A stretch of DNA of 36,205 nt, taken from contig JAOADU010000082.1 in the NCBI GenBank assembly GCA_026417155.1, forward strand, positions 1 through 36,205. The letters run 5' to 3'. Positions 17,337 to 27,073 of this stretch are shown here, one piece after another. Position numbers and translations under genes: made by a program. This stretch comes from Bacteroidales bacterium (GTDB lineage: Bacteria; Bacteroidota; Bacteroidia; Bacteroidales; GWA2-32-17). The notes beneath the pieces are model-generated. The model was not told the DNA's origin. It saw nothing but the letters and a program-made list of their open reading frames with translations, and searched no databases. Within the stretch, counting starts at the first letter, position 1. Every line of letters begins with the position of its first letter.

Positions 17337-18158
17337 ATGAGAACAAGTATTTTTTGTCTTTTAATGTTAATCCTATCCTGTAACGGGAATCATAATGTTA
17401 AACAAACAGAAGATATTGATTTATATAATGAAAATGTGGGAAATACAATAAACTATGCTCAGTATTCCTACGATAGCATTTACACTTCATGGTATGATGT
17501 AGATTCTATACCTTTTTTAAAATGTTTTATAAAATTTCCAATTGTTCATGACAATCCCTTCTTTAAAAAATACATTGATTCATTAGTAGATGATGAGCTT
17601 ATTAGTTGGGTATCAATAGTAGATTCAAAAACTAGCAAAAATACCAAACGAACCGACATATTACGAAAATTGGAACAAGTTGTTAAGAATCTTGCCAAAG
17701 ATACTTCGTCATATTTTATTGGATATGAATTAATTTCGAATTATAATATTTTTTATCCATTCGAAAAATTTGCAATAATACATCTTTCTGGTTATCAATA
17801 TACGGGTGGTGTACATGGTTATTATTATGATTTATACTCTACCTTTTTTGAAAATAAACGCATTAAAAATATAACTTCATTAATTTCTGATACTGTCGCA
17901 TTAAAGCAAATGCTTGTTTCATACTTGAAAAAGCAGTCAAATATTCCAATGAATAAAAGCTTATCCGATGCAAATTTTTTTGTTGAAGGCGATAATTTAC
18001 CGTTGACCAATAATTTCTTTTTTACAAAAGATTCGTTTTTTGTATGTTACAATCCTTACGAGATAAGTAGCTTTGCCGATGGTATTCAGCGTATAGGAAT
18101 CCCCTTAATGGAAGTTAAAAAGATTATGAATAAAAATATAGCAGAGAAAATGAATTAA
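17337..18158 (+). CDS. Lipoprotein with DUF3298-like domain
   Basis: A 273-aa lipoprotein: MRTSIFCLLMLILSCNG carries a lipobox ending in Cys15. The mature region resembles the DUF4163/DUF3298 arrangement found in RsiV-like and other envelope proteins: YQYTGGVHGYYY in the middle and YNPYEISSFADGIQRIGIPLMEVKKIM near the end. DUF3298 proteins are extracytoplasmic and in Bacilli bind lysozyme, but that cannot be assumed here. ATG 17337 is preferred over the in-frame TTG at 17325. It is one of two plus-strand genes; its stop overlaps the stop of the convergent DUF5723 gene by 4 bp. Confidence 0.8.
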   Translation: MRTSIFCLLMLILSCNGNHNVKQTEDIDLYNENVGNTINYAQYSYDSIYTSWYDVDSIPFLKCFIKFPIVHDNPFFKKYIDSLVDDELISWVSIVDSKTSKNTKRTDILRKLEQVVKNLAKDTSSYFIGYELISNYNIFYPFEKFAIIHLSGYQYTGGVHGYYYDLYSTFFENKRIKNITSLISDTVALKQMLVSYLKKQSNIPMNKSLSDANFFVEGDNLPLTNNFFFTKDSFFVCYNPYEISSFADGIQRIGIPLMEVKKIMNKNIAEKMN

Positions 18159-19624
18159 TTAACAAAGTTAGTATTAAGCATGGTGCTGGTTTCGCGTTTT
18201 TTACACCCAAAAATCATATTTAACCCCATTCGCCAATTTATGGTTCGAGTAGATTGAGGGTATATAAATCCAAAAACATTATCGCTAATCATGTACCATT
18301 GATAAAAACCAAATTTGAGTGCAAATCCTAATCCAAGATGCTTCATAGTATTGTTTTGAATAGTATAGCTTAAATTTGCACTAAACCACTTAGTAAATTG
18401 AGCATTTCCACTTAATGTTACAGCAGCATGTAATCTCTTTAGAAAATATTCGCTTCGAAACAACAGCCCAACATTATATTTTTCTGAAAATTGATATGTT
18501 CCACCGATATAAAATCGAGAAGGTAGCCAGTAGTTGTAAGCTTTACTTTCATGTTTAGGGTCAAATAGCTTTATTACAGAATCGGTAAAAGCTTGAGTAT
18601 GTGCTTCGGTAATGGAATCATTTTTTTGGAAATATGGTTGAATATCCCATCCATCAAAATAAAAAGTGCCTTTTGCTTTTATTTGTTCTGCATTTTGTTT
18701 GTATCGTATGAAGCCAAAATCGAGTAAGCTAGCATACAAAGTAATTTTTTGATTATATTTATATACAGCTCCAAAATCGAAACCAAGGCCCTTGTTTTTT
18801 GAATTAAAGATAATTTTATTTAGAATTTCATTCGATGAAACATTGTTCATATCAATTATTGTATCCATTTCAAACATTAATGAATCTTGTACATAATCGT
18901 AAACAAGTTTGGTAATATCGTAAATAGGCTGACTAGCTCTAATATCCATATCAACATCAAAGGTGTAAGAATAATCGTCGGCATTAGTGTGCCACGTAAA
19001 GTTATTGTTTCTAAACCATAAATTTGATTTGCCTAATAAAAGTTTGGCTCTTGCACCTACGGTCCATTTTTTGTTTAATGGGCGAGCAGCCCCGATGGCA
19101 TATTCGCGATACCAATTTACATTTGCACCTAAGAAACTAAGCATTGCTTTTTGACCAAGTAACGATTTCCCATTTCCTTCCCACGCTAATACAACCAAAT
19201 CACGAGGAATGCTTAGCGTTGTTTGAAATCGCTCGGTTATACCTAAACTAAAGTACCAATCTTTCCAAATATAGCTTGCCACAAACCAAGGAATATGCGT
19301 TTCTAATGAAATATAGGTAACTTTTCGCATCTTGTTTATTAGTCCTGGAAAGTCCATTATTAATGAATCAGAATGAATGCCTGTACCATGATGAATGAAT
19401 TGTTTGTATGCAAAGCCGTTATTATTATAATTTAAGTATATTGGTGGAATTAACTGACCTGAAAGTGGTATGAGTAAACCGCTAAATGTAAGTCGGCAGG
19501 GACCATATATTGCGGGATTAGTGATATTGGCTTGAGGAATTTTCATAAAATACATAGTTTGATTTTGCTGACTAAAAACCGAAAGACTAAATAAAAGAGC
19601 CCATATGTTGATGATGTTTTTCAT
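18155..19624 (-). CDS. DUF5723-family outer-membrane protein
   Basis: A 489-aa protein with a Sec signal peptide (MKNIINIWALLFSLSVFSQQ). The rest is a run of amphipathic strands ending in aromatic residues (for example WYFSLGITERFQTTL, KWTVGARAKLLLGKS, FYIGGTYQF, YNVGLLFRSEYF), as expected for an outer-membrane beta-barrel. The N-terminal MKIPQANITNPAIYG and GLGFDFGAVYKYNQ segments match the DUF5723 family of Bacteroidota. The function is unknown; related barrels are often associated with type IX secretion or gliding. It lies 19 bp downstream of a large lipoprotein gene with which it forms a two-gene unit. Confidence 0.82.
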   Translation of the reverse strand: MKNIINIWALLFSLSVFSQQNQTMYFMKIPQANITNPAIYGPCRLTFSGLLIPLSGQLIPPIYLNYNNNGFAYKQFIHHGTGIHSDSLIMDFPGLINKMRKVTYISLETHIPWFVASYIWKDWYFSLGITERFQTTLSIPRDLVVLAWEGNGKSLLGQKAMLSFLGANVNWYREYAIGAARPLNKKWTVGARAKLLLGKSNLWFRNNNFTWHTNADDYSYTFDVDMDIRASQPIYDITKLVYDYVQDSLMFEMDTIIDMNNVSSNEILNKIIFNSKNKGLGFDFGAVYKYNQKITLYASLLDFGFIRYKQNAEQIKAKGTFYFDGWDIQPYFQKNDSITEAHTQAFTDSVIKLFDPKHESKAYNYWLPSRFYIGGTYQFSEKYNVGLLFRSEYFLKRLHAAVTLSGNAQFTKWFSANLSYTIQNNTMKHLGLGFALKFGFYQWYMISDNVFGFIYPQSTRTINWRMGLNMIFGCKKRETSTMLNTNFVN

Positions 19625-19643
19625 ATACGTATCTCCTATTTCA

Positions 19644-21281
19644 TTAAAAGTCTGTTTGAGTGTTTATTTTGGCTTGAACTTGTATTCCAGCTTTTATGTC
19701 TATGTAATTATTTGAATAAAATCGGACATTTGTGTTTCCGTTGTTTGTTGTGTTAATGTATGCTCTCAGAAGTGCTTTTTTTACATTAGTTAAATGTGCA
19801 AGCTGGTTTCCTGTATAGGTAACCTGTGTATTTTTTTTGGTAGGACTAATTACTTTTCCTTGGCTATTGATTACACCGCTTTGTAAAATCATCATGTTTT
19901 GAGGTGTAAATACTGAATCAATAATGTTGTAAAGTGTATCGGTAAGATATATTTGTACTTTTGCTTCAGTAGGCATAGCATTAACAATATTAAATTGCAA
20001 TTTGACAAATTCTATATTATCAAGGTCAACGGTAGAATCTTTGTAAAATTCTGCAAAGTCAAAAGGAACAGTGTCTTGTATTATCCATTGAGTCGAACGT
20101 CCCCATAATGGTAATTCTACTTCTAAATTAACGGCAAAACGGCTTGTGTCGGTTAAATAATTATATTGAGCTGTAAATGGCGGGTTCATCATAGTATTGG
20201 TTTGTAGATAAACGTAGCGAGGGTTATTAAAAATGATATTTCGTATTTGTGGAAAGTTAGATGTGTCTAGTACAATGGAAGTTATTTTATAATGTTCTCC
20301 ATAGTTGGGTGCTTGTATTACGATGGGATTGTAATTAGGTGGTAAGTTATATGGATGATAATTTTGATCGCTTGAAGAGTAAATCCGAAAACTTGTAAAT
20401 GCTGCACCAAGAGGTACTCCGAAAGAATTATACAAGTGAATTTTTATTTTAGGATTTACAAAATAAAGTTGTCCGCCAAGTGAGTTGTTAAAAATTTCAA
20501 CATTAACAGTATCTTCCTGAACAGGTATGATACGATTTCCAAAATTTCCGAAAATAATTTTATAATGAATTCCATTAAAACTAAAACTAACTTGTGCTTC
20601 ATGTGTTGGCAAAACAGCATTATTACCTGTTTTTGTTAATGTTAATACAATTTCACAAGCTAATTGATTGGCAGTTGGCATGATGGCTTTGTAGTCGGTT
20701 AAATCGTTGAATGTGTTGGTATATGCAAATGAGCCACTGGCATCGAGAGTTACTGTTTTAGAATAAGGAAGGTTGTTTTTACGAATAGTAGGGAATGTGA
20801 TGGTTAAAAGTCCGTTGTGCAAGAAAGATGAAGTTACATTTAAGGTAAATGTTCCATCTTTAAAAATTAAACTGTCGAACACGTCGTTGGGCTGTTGTAA
20901 TGAAAGCAAGAGGTTGATGTTTTTAGTTACACTAGTAGTTGTTTGTGAATTAGGGAACCCTTGAGAAATGTACTCACTTCCAGTAAATTGCTGTGATGGA
21001 AAATTTTGATCGGGCAAAGAAACATAATTAATTGCAGGAAGTGAAAATACTTGCTTGTTATATACAAGATATAAGAAATAAGTAGAGTCTTCAACAAACA
21101 AATGCTGATTGTCGTAATCTTGAATAAGGTCTCTCAGTGTGAGTCTACTATGAATAGCAGGGACTGCCATGTTTGGGTTCCAATTTATTTGGTTCGAGAG
21201 CTTATCAAACTCAAAATAATCTTTTACACACCCAGAAAAAACTATGGTAGAAATGACGGAAATAAATATTAGCTTTTTCAT
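19644..21281 (-). CDS. Large lipoprotein of unknown function paired with the DUF5723 barrel
   Basis: A 545-aa protein with a lipoprotein signal (MKKLIFISVISTIVFSGC, lipobox Cys18). The mature part is almost entirely beta-strand in character, with repeated patterns such as DGTFTLNVTSSF, QVSFSFNGIHYK, VNVEIFNNSLGGQLYFVNPKIKIHLYNSFG and KALLRAYINTTN. These suggest several immunoglobulin-like folds. I do not recognise a catalytic motif. It starts 50 bp downstream of mqnE and is followed after 19 bp by the DUF5723 gene. The pairing of lipoprotein and barrel suggests an outer-membrane complex. That role is an inference from gene order. Confidence 0.78.
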   Translation of the reverse strand: MKKLIFISVISTIVFSGCVKDYFEFDKLSNQINWNPNMAVPAIHSRLTLRDLIQDYDNQHLFVEDSTYFLYLVYNKQVFSLPAINYVSLPDQNFPSQQFTGSEYISQGFPNSQTTTSVTKNINLLLSLQQPNDVFDSLIFKDGTFTLNVTSSFLHNGLLTITFPTIRKNNLPYSKTVTLDASGSFAYTNTFNDLTDYKAIMPTANQLACEIVLTLTKTGNNAVLPTHEAQVSFSFNGIHYKIIFGNFGNRIIPVQEDTVNVEIFNNSLGGQLYFVNPKIKIHLYNSFGVPLGAAFTSFRIYSSSDQNYHPYNLPPNYNPIVIQAPNYGEHYKITSIVLDTSNFPQIRNIIFNNPRYVYLQTNTMMNPPFTAQYNYLTDTSRFAVNLEVELPLWGRSTQWIIQDTVPFDFAEFYKDSTVDLDNIEFVKLQFNIVNAMPTEAKVQIYLTDTLYNIIDSVFTPQNMMILQSGVINSQGKVISPTKKNTQVTYTGNQLAHLTNVKKALLRAYINTTNNGNTNVRFYSNNYIDIKAGIQVQAKINTQTDF

Positions 21282-21331
21282 ATTGATAATTTTAGTATTG
21301 ACGTATAATTTTGTTTAAAGGTTGAGTAAAG

Positions 21332-22420
21332 TTAAATGATAATTTCATTATAAAAAATATCACGTTCAACAGGAATAAAATTTTCTTTTTCTATTAAAAA
21401 CATAAGTTCCTTAGTGGTAGCCGATGGTTGTTGTTCTTCACTTCCTGACATGCTGTAAATTCGTGTGCTGTTGTATATGGTTCCATCAATATCATCAGCT
21501 CCAGCATGAAGCAAAAAGGCAGCTTTTTCTTTACCTATCATAGGCCAATAAGCTTTGATATGATCAATATTATCGAAAAAAATTCTTGATAGTGCAAAAG
21601 TCTTAATATCTTCTATAAACGAAACCTCGTTAATGTAACTTAAAAAGTTATGTTGATTTCTAAATTTTAATGGAATAAAAGCTAAAAAACCTTTAGTTTC
21701 GTCTTGCATAGAACGAATAATATGCATATGTTCAACACGATGCTCAATTGTTTCAATATGCCCGTAAAGCATAGTTGCATTGGAAGATATTCCTAATCTA
21801 TGAGCTTGTTTATGCACATTTATCCACAACGACGAAGTGCCTTTTTCGGGGCATAGTTTTTTTCTGATTTCTTCATTAAATATTTCGGCACCACCTCCGG
21901 CAATAGAACTTAATCCTTGTTCGGCTAATGATTGAAGAGTTTCTGATACTGTTAGTCCGGAAATTTTAGCTATATGATGAATTTCAATAGCAGTAAATGC
22001 TTTTATGTGTGCTTGTGGATGTATTTCTTTTATTTTTTTAAATAATGTGATGTACCATGAGATTTTACGATTGGGGTGTACACCACCGGTTATATGTATT
22101 TCTTTAATAGAATGGGGTATGTTTTTTAAAAAGCAAAGAATGTCGTCTATCGAATATTCCCAAAAAGGCGATTCGTGAGGTTCTTTATGGAATGAGCAAA
22201 ACTTACACTTATAGATACATAAATTTGTGGGTTCTATATGAACATTTTGTGTGTAAAATACTTTTTTTTGATAGCGATTGTATTTAATCAGGTTTGCTAA
22301 ATTAATAAGTGTAGAAAGAGGTGCATTATAGTATAAATATAAAGCATCGTCTGTAGAAATTCGTTGATTTGAATAAATTTTATTAAGGATATGAGCTAAC
22401 ACAAATGAATTTTGCAACAA
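21332..22420 (-). CDS. mqnE: Aminofutalosine synthase (radical SAM)
   Basis: Joins the enolpyruvyl group of 3-enolpyruvyl-benzoate to adenosine by radical SAM chemistry to give aminofutalosine in the futalosine route to menaquinone. The iron-sulfur cysteines are Cys68, Cys72 and Cys75 (CIYKCKFC). Further MqnE features are EIHITGGVHPNRK, KAFTAIEI, AGGGAEIFNEEIRKKLCPEK and the C-terminal ADDIDGTIYNSTRIYSMSG. These separate it from MqnC. Length 362 aa is typical. There is no ATG start: the TTG at 22420 is the likeliest. It lies 16 bp downstream of rpmH and probably shares its promoter. Other mqn genes are not in the window. Confidence 0.93.
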   Translation of the reverse strand: MLQNSFVLAHILNKIYSNQRISTDDALYLYYNAPLSTLINLANLIKYNRYQKKVFYTQNVHIEPTNLCIYKCKFCSFHKEPHESPFWEYSIDDILCFLKNIPHSIKEIHITGGVHPNRKISWYITLFKKIKEIHPQAHIKAFTAIEIHHIAKISGLTVSETLQSLAEQGLSSIAGGGAEIFNEEIRKKLCPEKGTSSLWINVHKQAHRLGISSNATMLYGHIETIEHRVEHMHIIRSMQDETKGFLAFIPLKFRNQHNFLSYINEVSFIEDIKTFALSRIFFDNIDHIKAYWPMIGKEKAAFLLHAGADDIDGTIYNSTRIYSMSGSEEQQPSATTKELMFLIEKENFIPVERDIFYNEIII

Positions 22421-22436
22421 AGTCGCAAAATAATGT

Positions 22437-22592
22437 TTATTTGCCTTTTAATTCGTCGCTAACTGTAAGCTTTTTGCGTCCTTTGGCTCTACGGGCAGCA
22501 AGAACTCTACGACCGTTATGAGTTGACATGCGTTTACGAAAACCATGTTTATTTCTGCGACGTCGGTTCGAAGGTTGAAATGTTCTTTTCAT
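22437..22592 (-). CDS. rpmH: 50S ribosomal protein L34
   Basis: A 51-aa, very basic protein; it begins [20 protein letters not shown], continues with [22 protein letters not shown] and ends SDELKGK. This is the universal L34 pattern. It is the smallest clear gene here. It lies directly behind a strong Bacteroidota promoter (22619-22648), and mqnE follows 16 bp after its stop. The usual neighbours in many bacteria, rnpA and dnaA, are absent, which is common in Bacteroidota. Confidence 0.97.
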   Translation of the reverse strand: MKRTFQPSNRRRRNKHGFRKRMSTHNGRRVLAARRAKGRKKLTVSDELKGK

Positions 22593-22618
22593 AAATTATG
22601 CCTCTTTAAAATGGAACG

Positions 22619-22648
22619 CAAAGGTAAGATATATTTTCTTAATTGCAA
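22619..22648 (-). promoter_or_regulatory. Consensus Bacteroidota promoter of rpmH-mqnE
   Basis: On the minus strand the -33 TTG (22646-22648, within TTTTG) is followed by exactly 19 nt and then the -7 element TACCTTTG (22619-22626). This is the textbook TTG-N19-TAnnTTTG pattern. The rpmH ATG is 26 nt downstream of the -7 element. It is the best promoter in the window and supports the phylum call. Confidence 0.75.
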
Positions 22649-22656
22649 AATAAATT

Positions 22657-25272
22657 TTAACGTTTTATTATGATAGGTTTAGAATAAATTTCATTTTCTG
22701 ATTCTAATCTTAACAAATAAATACCTTCTGGTAAATTAAAGATAGGAATCTTGATATCAACATCAAAGTTCGTTAATGTTTTATTGAAACACATTTTACC
22801 TTCCATGTTATAGAATGTGAGTTTATCGTATAAATTGTGGTCGGTTAAAATTTCTATATTTAAAAATTCATTAGCTGGATTGGGATATATATTTATGCTT
22901 ATGTCGGGATGTTCGTTGTGAATGGCCGATTTACTACAATTAAGTACTCTGGTTCCCGTCCCACTATAACTATATGTACATCCATAAACGTCGGTTACGG
23001 TTACACTATATCCATTAGTGTTGTAACATAAATTGATAGCTTTTTGTGTTGTTTGATTACCGGCATTGGGAGCCCAAAGATATGTGTAAGGAGGGAATTC
23101 GTTGGAAGGGACAACTTGTGCCCAACCGGTGCATTGACCTGGTTGTGTGCAGCCCGATGATGGAGTTAATGTTACGATTTGAAAACCTACACTTCCGGAA
23201 GCACTTTTTGTTACACCACAAGCATCGGTAACGGTAACATAATGTTGTGTTTGGGGAGGTCTGTTTGTGATAGTTTGTGTAGTACCTACAATAGGTCCAG
23301 TAGAAGTGGGTGATCTCCAAATGTAAGAATATGGAGCTTTCCCGCCAGTAGGGATAGCTGTAAATGTTGCAGTATTAACACAACGGTTTGAAGGAGTTCG
23401 GTTAAGTGTTATCCCATTAAATGGTGGAGGTGCTGATAGTGTTACTGTAATGACTGCAGTTGTTGGACATGCATCGCGAATAGTACAATAGTAAGTGCCA
23501 GCAGATAAGTTAGTTATAGTTTGAGTGTTTTTACCATTAGACCATTGATAAGTATACGGTGGTTTCCCATTGCTGGGTAATGCTGTTGCTGAACCATTAC
23601 TTGTTCCTGGGCAAGGGTCGTCTTTGGTAAATGATGCTGATAAGGGCGGATTTTCTGTAAGTGTATAAGTTTTGACCATTGTGCAGTTGTTGGAACCGCT
23701 AACCGTAACAGTGTAATTTCCTGCAGGTAGATTGGAGATAGTTTGTTGAGTAGATTGATTTGACCAAAGAAATGTATAGGGTTCATTGCCAGGTGTTGGG
23801 TTTGCAGTGATGCTTCCATCACTTCCACCGGGGCATTTTACATTTGAGGCATTAAAGATTATATCTTCGAAACAACCCATTTTGGCAACGTATGCATCGC
23901 GGTAAAAAATTCTTGGATTTTTAAATGTATACGGACCGAAAAACAATGTATCTGAAGTAAATTCGCCCATAAAATAATAACTACGTGCAGAAGGTGTTAG
24001 CATGCCAGTCCAACTATTTTCGTTCAAATTTCCTTTAGCAGTAAATATACGATTAATTATTCCGGAATTAGCATTTCCAAGTAATAAGCAACCATCTACT
24101 CCGCCCATTAAAGTTATGTTTTGTCCATTAATTTGCATGTTTCCACCATAAGATCCTGAAGCAGCGAATGTTTGATTTGCTGAATTTACATAGTACAATT
24201 TGTCTTCTCCGGTTGAACCAAAAGTTTTAACCCATTGCAATGTTCCGTTGAAAGAATATTTTAAAAGCAACATATCGTTTTTTGTAGGATAGACATTTTG
24301 TGGTTGGATAGTAGAAGTTAGAGTATTGGTTGAGTCTATAATTAGCGATGGACAAGCAAAATAGCCAGCTAAATAAACGTTGCCGTTTTCATCTACATTA
24401 TGTCGGTGAATATATATGTCGTTTCCTGATCCTCGGACTCGTCTAACCCAAATGTCGTTTCCGTTATTGTCGAGCATTGCAATAAATCCATCACGATAGC
24501 TATTATTACTAACAATAGTACGATTGGTAAAGGACAAAGTGCCTGAAAATTGACCCGATAATATTACGTAATTCTGATATGTAGAAACTGTTCGTATATA
24601 TGTTAGTGAGCTAGTGGTCTCAAACATGCGAACCCATTGATAATTGCCCCATTGATCGAATTTAACCAGAAAATTTTGTCGGCTAGAACTTTCATTTGTT
24701 TGTAAATAGCTTGCTCCACCTGCAATAATTGCTTCGTTAGTAAAAAGTCCTAATACATAAAGATTATTATCTTTATCCACAGCTAAATTTCCATTTACTT
24801 GCTGATTGTTTCCACCAGCGACAAGCAATAAATCTTCTATATCGCCACTTGCACTAATTTTTGCAACAGCAATGTCGTTTTGTGTAGCCGTTAATTGAAT
24901 GCCTAAAATATTTGTGGTACCATTAAACGTAAAACCAACGTATATAGATTTGTTGTCGGTGGTAAGAGCTATACCATAAACATTTTCGACTCCAGTGCCT
25001 CCTAACTGCCGACTCCATAATAAATTACCATTAGCATTATACTTTGATAGAAAAATATCTTGTAAACCATTTGATACATAAGTAATGTTATCTTGTAAAA
25101 TTTCTCCATTAAAATTTCCTGCGATGTAAACGTTACCTTGATTGTCTGATATAACAAATTGAGGAGCATTTTGTCCTATTCCTGTATAATGTTTTACCCA
25201 TAAGTATCCTTGACTAAAAGAAATATGGGTGAGCAAAATAAGCAATACATTTAAAATATATTTGGTTTTCAT
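22657..25272 (-). CDS. T9SS-exported beta-propeller and SprB-repeat surface protein
   Basis: An 871-aa secreted protein. Start ATG 25272 opens a signal peptide (MKTKYILNVLLILLTHISFSQ); the longer frame to 25323 would not. Residues about 25-475 hold SBBP/beta-propeller blades (GNVYIAGNFNG, DIFLSKYNANGNLLWSRQLGG, GNVYLAGYFACP, LLKYSFNGTLQWVKTFG). Residues about 478-775 hold four or five SprB-like repeats (CPGGSDGSITANPTPGNEPY, YTFLWSNQSTQQTI and repeats). Residues about 786-871 are a T9SS type A sorting domain (NIYPNPANEFLNIEI, LPEGIYLLRLES). It is likely exposed at the surface as an adhesin-like or scaffold protein. Confidence 0.9.
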   Translation of the reverse strand: MKTKYILNVLLILLTHISFSQGYLWVKHYTGIGQNAPQFVISDNQGNVYIAGNFNGEILQDNITYVSNGLQDIFLSKYNANGNLLWSRQLGGTGVENVYGIALTTDNKSIYVGFTFNGTTNILGIQLTATQNDIAVAKISASGDIEDLLLVAGGNNQQVNGNLAVDKDNNLYVLGLFTNEAIIAGGASYLQTNESSSRQNFLVKFDQWGNYQWVRMFETTSSLTYIRTVSTYQNYVILSGQFSGTLSFTNRTIVSNNSYRDGFIAMLDNNGNDIWVRRVRGSGNDIYIHRHNVDENGNVYLAGYFACPSLIIDSTNTLTSTIQPQNVYPTKNDMLLLKYSFNGTLQWVKTFGSTGEDKLYYVNSANQTFAASGSYGGNMQINGQNITLMGGVDGCLLLGNANSGIINRIFTAKGNLNENSWTGMLTPSARSYYFMGEFTSDTLFFGPYTFKNPRIFYRDAYVAKMGCFEDIIFNASNVKCPGGSDGSITANPTPGNEPYTFLWSNQSTQQTISNLPAGNYTVTVSGSNNCTMVKTYTLTENPPLSASFTKDDPCPGTSNGSATALPSNGKPPYTYQWSNGKNTQTITNLSAGTYYCTIRDACPTTAVITVTLSAPPPFNGITLNRTPSNRCVNTATFTAIPTGGKAPYSYIWRSPTSTGPIVGTTQTITNRPPQTQHYVTVTDACGVTKSASGSVGFQIVTLTPSSGCTQPGQCTGWAQVVPSNEFPPYTYLWAPNAGNQTTQKAINLCYNTNGYSVTVTDVYGCTYSYSGTGTRVLNCSKSAIHNEHPDISINIYPNPANEFLNIEILTDHNLYDKLTFYNMEGKMCFNKTLTNFDVDIKIPIFNLPEGIYLLRLESENEIYSKPIIIKR

Positions 25273-25309
25273 AACGATTTCTGTTTTTAAATTTATACGT
25301 GAAAGAATT

Positions 25310-27073
25310 TTATTTCGTTGCAAATTTGATAAATAAACTTATTAACAGGTATCGTAAAAATACTTGTTTTTTTATGACATTCGATTCGAAATAGTTAACA
25401 AAAAAACGCGAATTAAAAATTTCGTTTATGGTTTCGTTGTTTGTTGTTTCATGCAAATAAGAAATAATTTCTGATTGTTGGCGATAAATCCTGTGTTCTA
25501 TATCTGCTGCTTGAATAGCTTTTTGAGGGTTGAATAGTATTTCAGGTGGTAGTAGTTTTTCACCAAGTTTTTTAACAAACAAACGAGAGTGATTTTTTAT
25601 AGAAAATAATTTATTAGGTAAAGAGAAACAAAATTCGACAATTCGAGGATCGGCAAAAGGATCTACAATATCGATGCTGTAATAATTGCCTTTTTCTGTC
25701 CAACTTGAATAGCCTTGCTGTAATAATTGATGAAAAAAATAAATTCGTTTTTTATTTTGTGAAAATGATTGATAAAAAGCATGATAATTTTCTTGAATTA
25801 GCCATGATGTAAAATCAGAATTGCTTAAAAAAGCTGAGTTATAAAAGTGTTTATTTTGATTTATCATTTGTGTAATGTCAATATTTGTTTTTTGTAATAG
25901 AATGTGAATAAATTTTTTTAACCACGATTGCTGAACTTCGACAAAAGGCCATGATATGGTTAAATTTCCCATTTGAGCGATAAATAATTTATGAATTTCT
26001 TTTTGGGCAGCTAAGTGTATCAATGAAAGTATCCAATGCTGATTTAAAGCATTTCGAACAGGGTAGCCATGAATATTAAGGGATAAGGTAAGTGCATCTA
26101 AAAGATGAAAGTTAGTAGCATCATCTGTAAGATGTGTAATATTTTTTAGTCTATTTGAGAGCAATCGGGCTAAGGGTTCTTCGTTAGCGTAGCGTCGAGA
26201 ACCTTTATGGTTGATATATTCATGTATAGGTATCGAGGTGATGGCAGTGAAATGTTTGTGATAATATCTTTTTGCCATATATGCTGTAAGGAAAGAAGAA
26301 TCTAAACCGCTACTTAAAGTAATGGCTGTAAGATGATTGTCTGACATTTGTTCATCGAGACAGCGATTGAATAAATTTAGAAATTGCTCATAATATTGTT
26401 CTGAGTTTTTGTAATAAACTTTAGTGTTGCTTATATTCCAATATTTCTGAGTGTGAAGAGCATGAGATTGAATAGATACCATGGAAGCAGCAGGTATTTT
26501 AAAAACATATTTATAAGAGGTTTCTAAAGCGTTGCCAGAATAACCAAGAAGCAATGCTGCCAGTTGACGTTTGTTTAATTCGTTGGGGAATAATGGAAAT
26601 TTTTTAAGCAGTGGTAAATGATTAGAAAAAAATACATCTTTATGGTGTTGAAAAAAATAGAGGCAAAACATTCCCAAGTGATCCCGATAAAGTTGTATTT
26701 GCTGAGTAGGCTTGTGGATACGAATAAAAATCCATTTACCAAAGCATTGCTTAAATATATTATTGCCTATTGTTTTATATGCGTGCAAAAATAATTGTTC
26801 GTCGCTGATACGATGATCGTTTTTGATATTTGCAACTGCCGCGATATCTTGTTTGTTGTGAATGATACAAAAAACAATATTTATTGTTTCATTGTCTTCG
26901 TACATGAAATCAGCAGAATGACTTTTTTGTATTTGAGACCCAATAATAATTCTGAAGCATGAGTTTTGAAGATTGTACCAGTACTTGTAAGAATAGCAGG
27001 TTTTGATGTTGTGAAACAAGTTTTCGTCGTTATATGTTTCGTTATGAGCAATATATCCAGCAATAAGATACAT
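25310..27073 (-). CDS. Asparagine-synthetase-like, lasso-peptide-cyclase-type enzyme
   Basis: A 587-aa homologue of asparagine synthetase B. It has an N-terminal Ntn/glutaminase-like domain (about 1-200; FGKWIFIRI, RDHLGMFCLYF) and a C-terminal ATP-pyrophosphatase domain. The PP-motif is SGLDS at 255-259, and AQMGNLTISW near 366-375 and KKLGEKLLPPEILFNPQKA near 501-519 complete the AsnB-like core. The N-terminal nucleophile Cys2 of glutaminases is replaced by Tyr (MYLIAGYIA), so it is probably glutaminase-dead, as in lasso cyclases and beta-lactam synthetases. Such enzymes adenylate a carboxylate and form an amide, for example the macrolactam of lasso peptides. It abuts the B2-like gene with no gap. 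The substrate is unknown, and an exopolysaccharide-linked role is possible. Confidence 0.82.
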   Translation of the reverse strand: MYLIAGYIAHNETYNDENLFHNIKTCYSYKYWYNLQNSCFRIIIGSQIQKSHSADFMYEDNETINIVFCIIHNKQDIAAVANIKNDHRISDEQLFLHAYKTIGNNIFKQCFGKWIFIRIHKPTQQIQLYRDHLGMFCLYFFQHHKDVFFSNHLPLLKKFPLFPNELNKRQLAALLLGYSGNALETSYKYVFKIPAASMVSIQSHALHTQKYWNISNTKVYYKNSEQYYEQFLNLFNRCLDEQMSDNHLTAITLSSGLDSSFLTAYMAKRYYHKHFTAITSIPIHEYINHKGSRRYANEEPLARLLSNRLKNITHLTDDATNFHLLDALTLSLNIHGYPVRNALNQHWILSLIHLAAQKEIHKLFIAQMGNLTISWPFVEVQQSWLKKFIHILLQKTNIDITQMINQNKHFYNSAFLSNSDFTSWLIQENYHAFYQSFSQNKKRIYFFHQLLQQGYSSWTEKGNYYSIDIVDPFADPRIVEFCFSLPNKLFSIKNHSRLFVKKLGEKLLPPEILFNPQKAIQAADIEHRIYRQQSEIISYLHETTNNETINEIFNSRFFVNYFESNVIKKQVFLRYLLISLFIKFATK

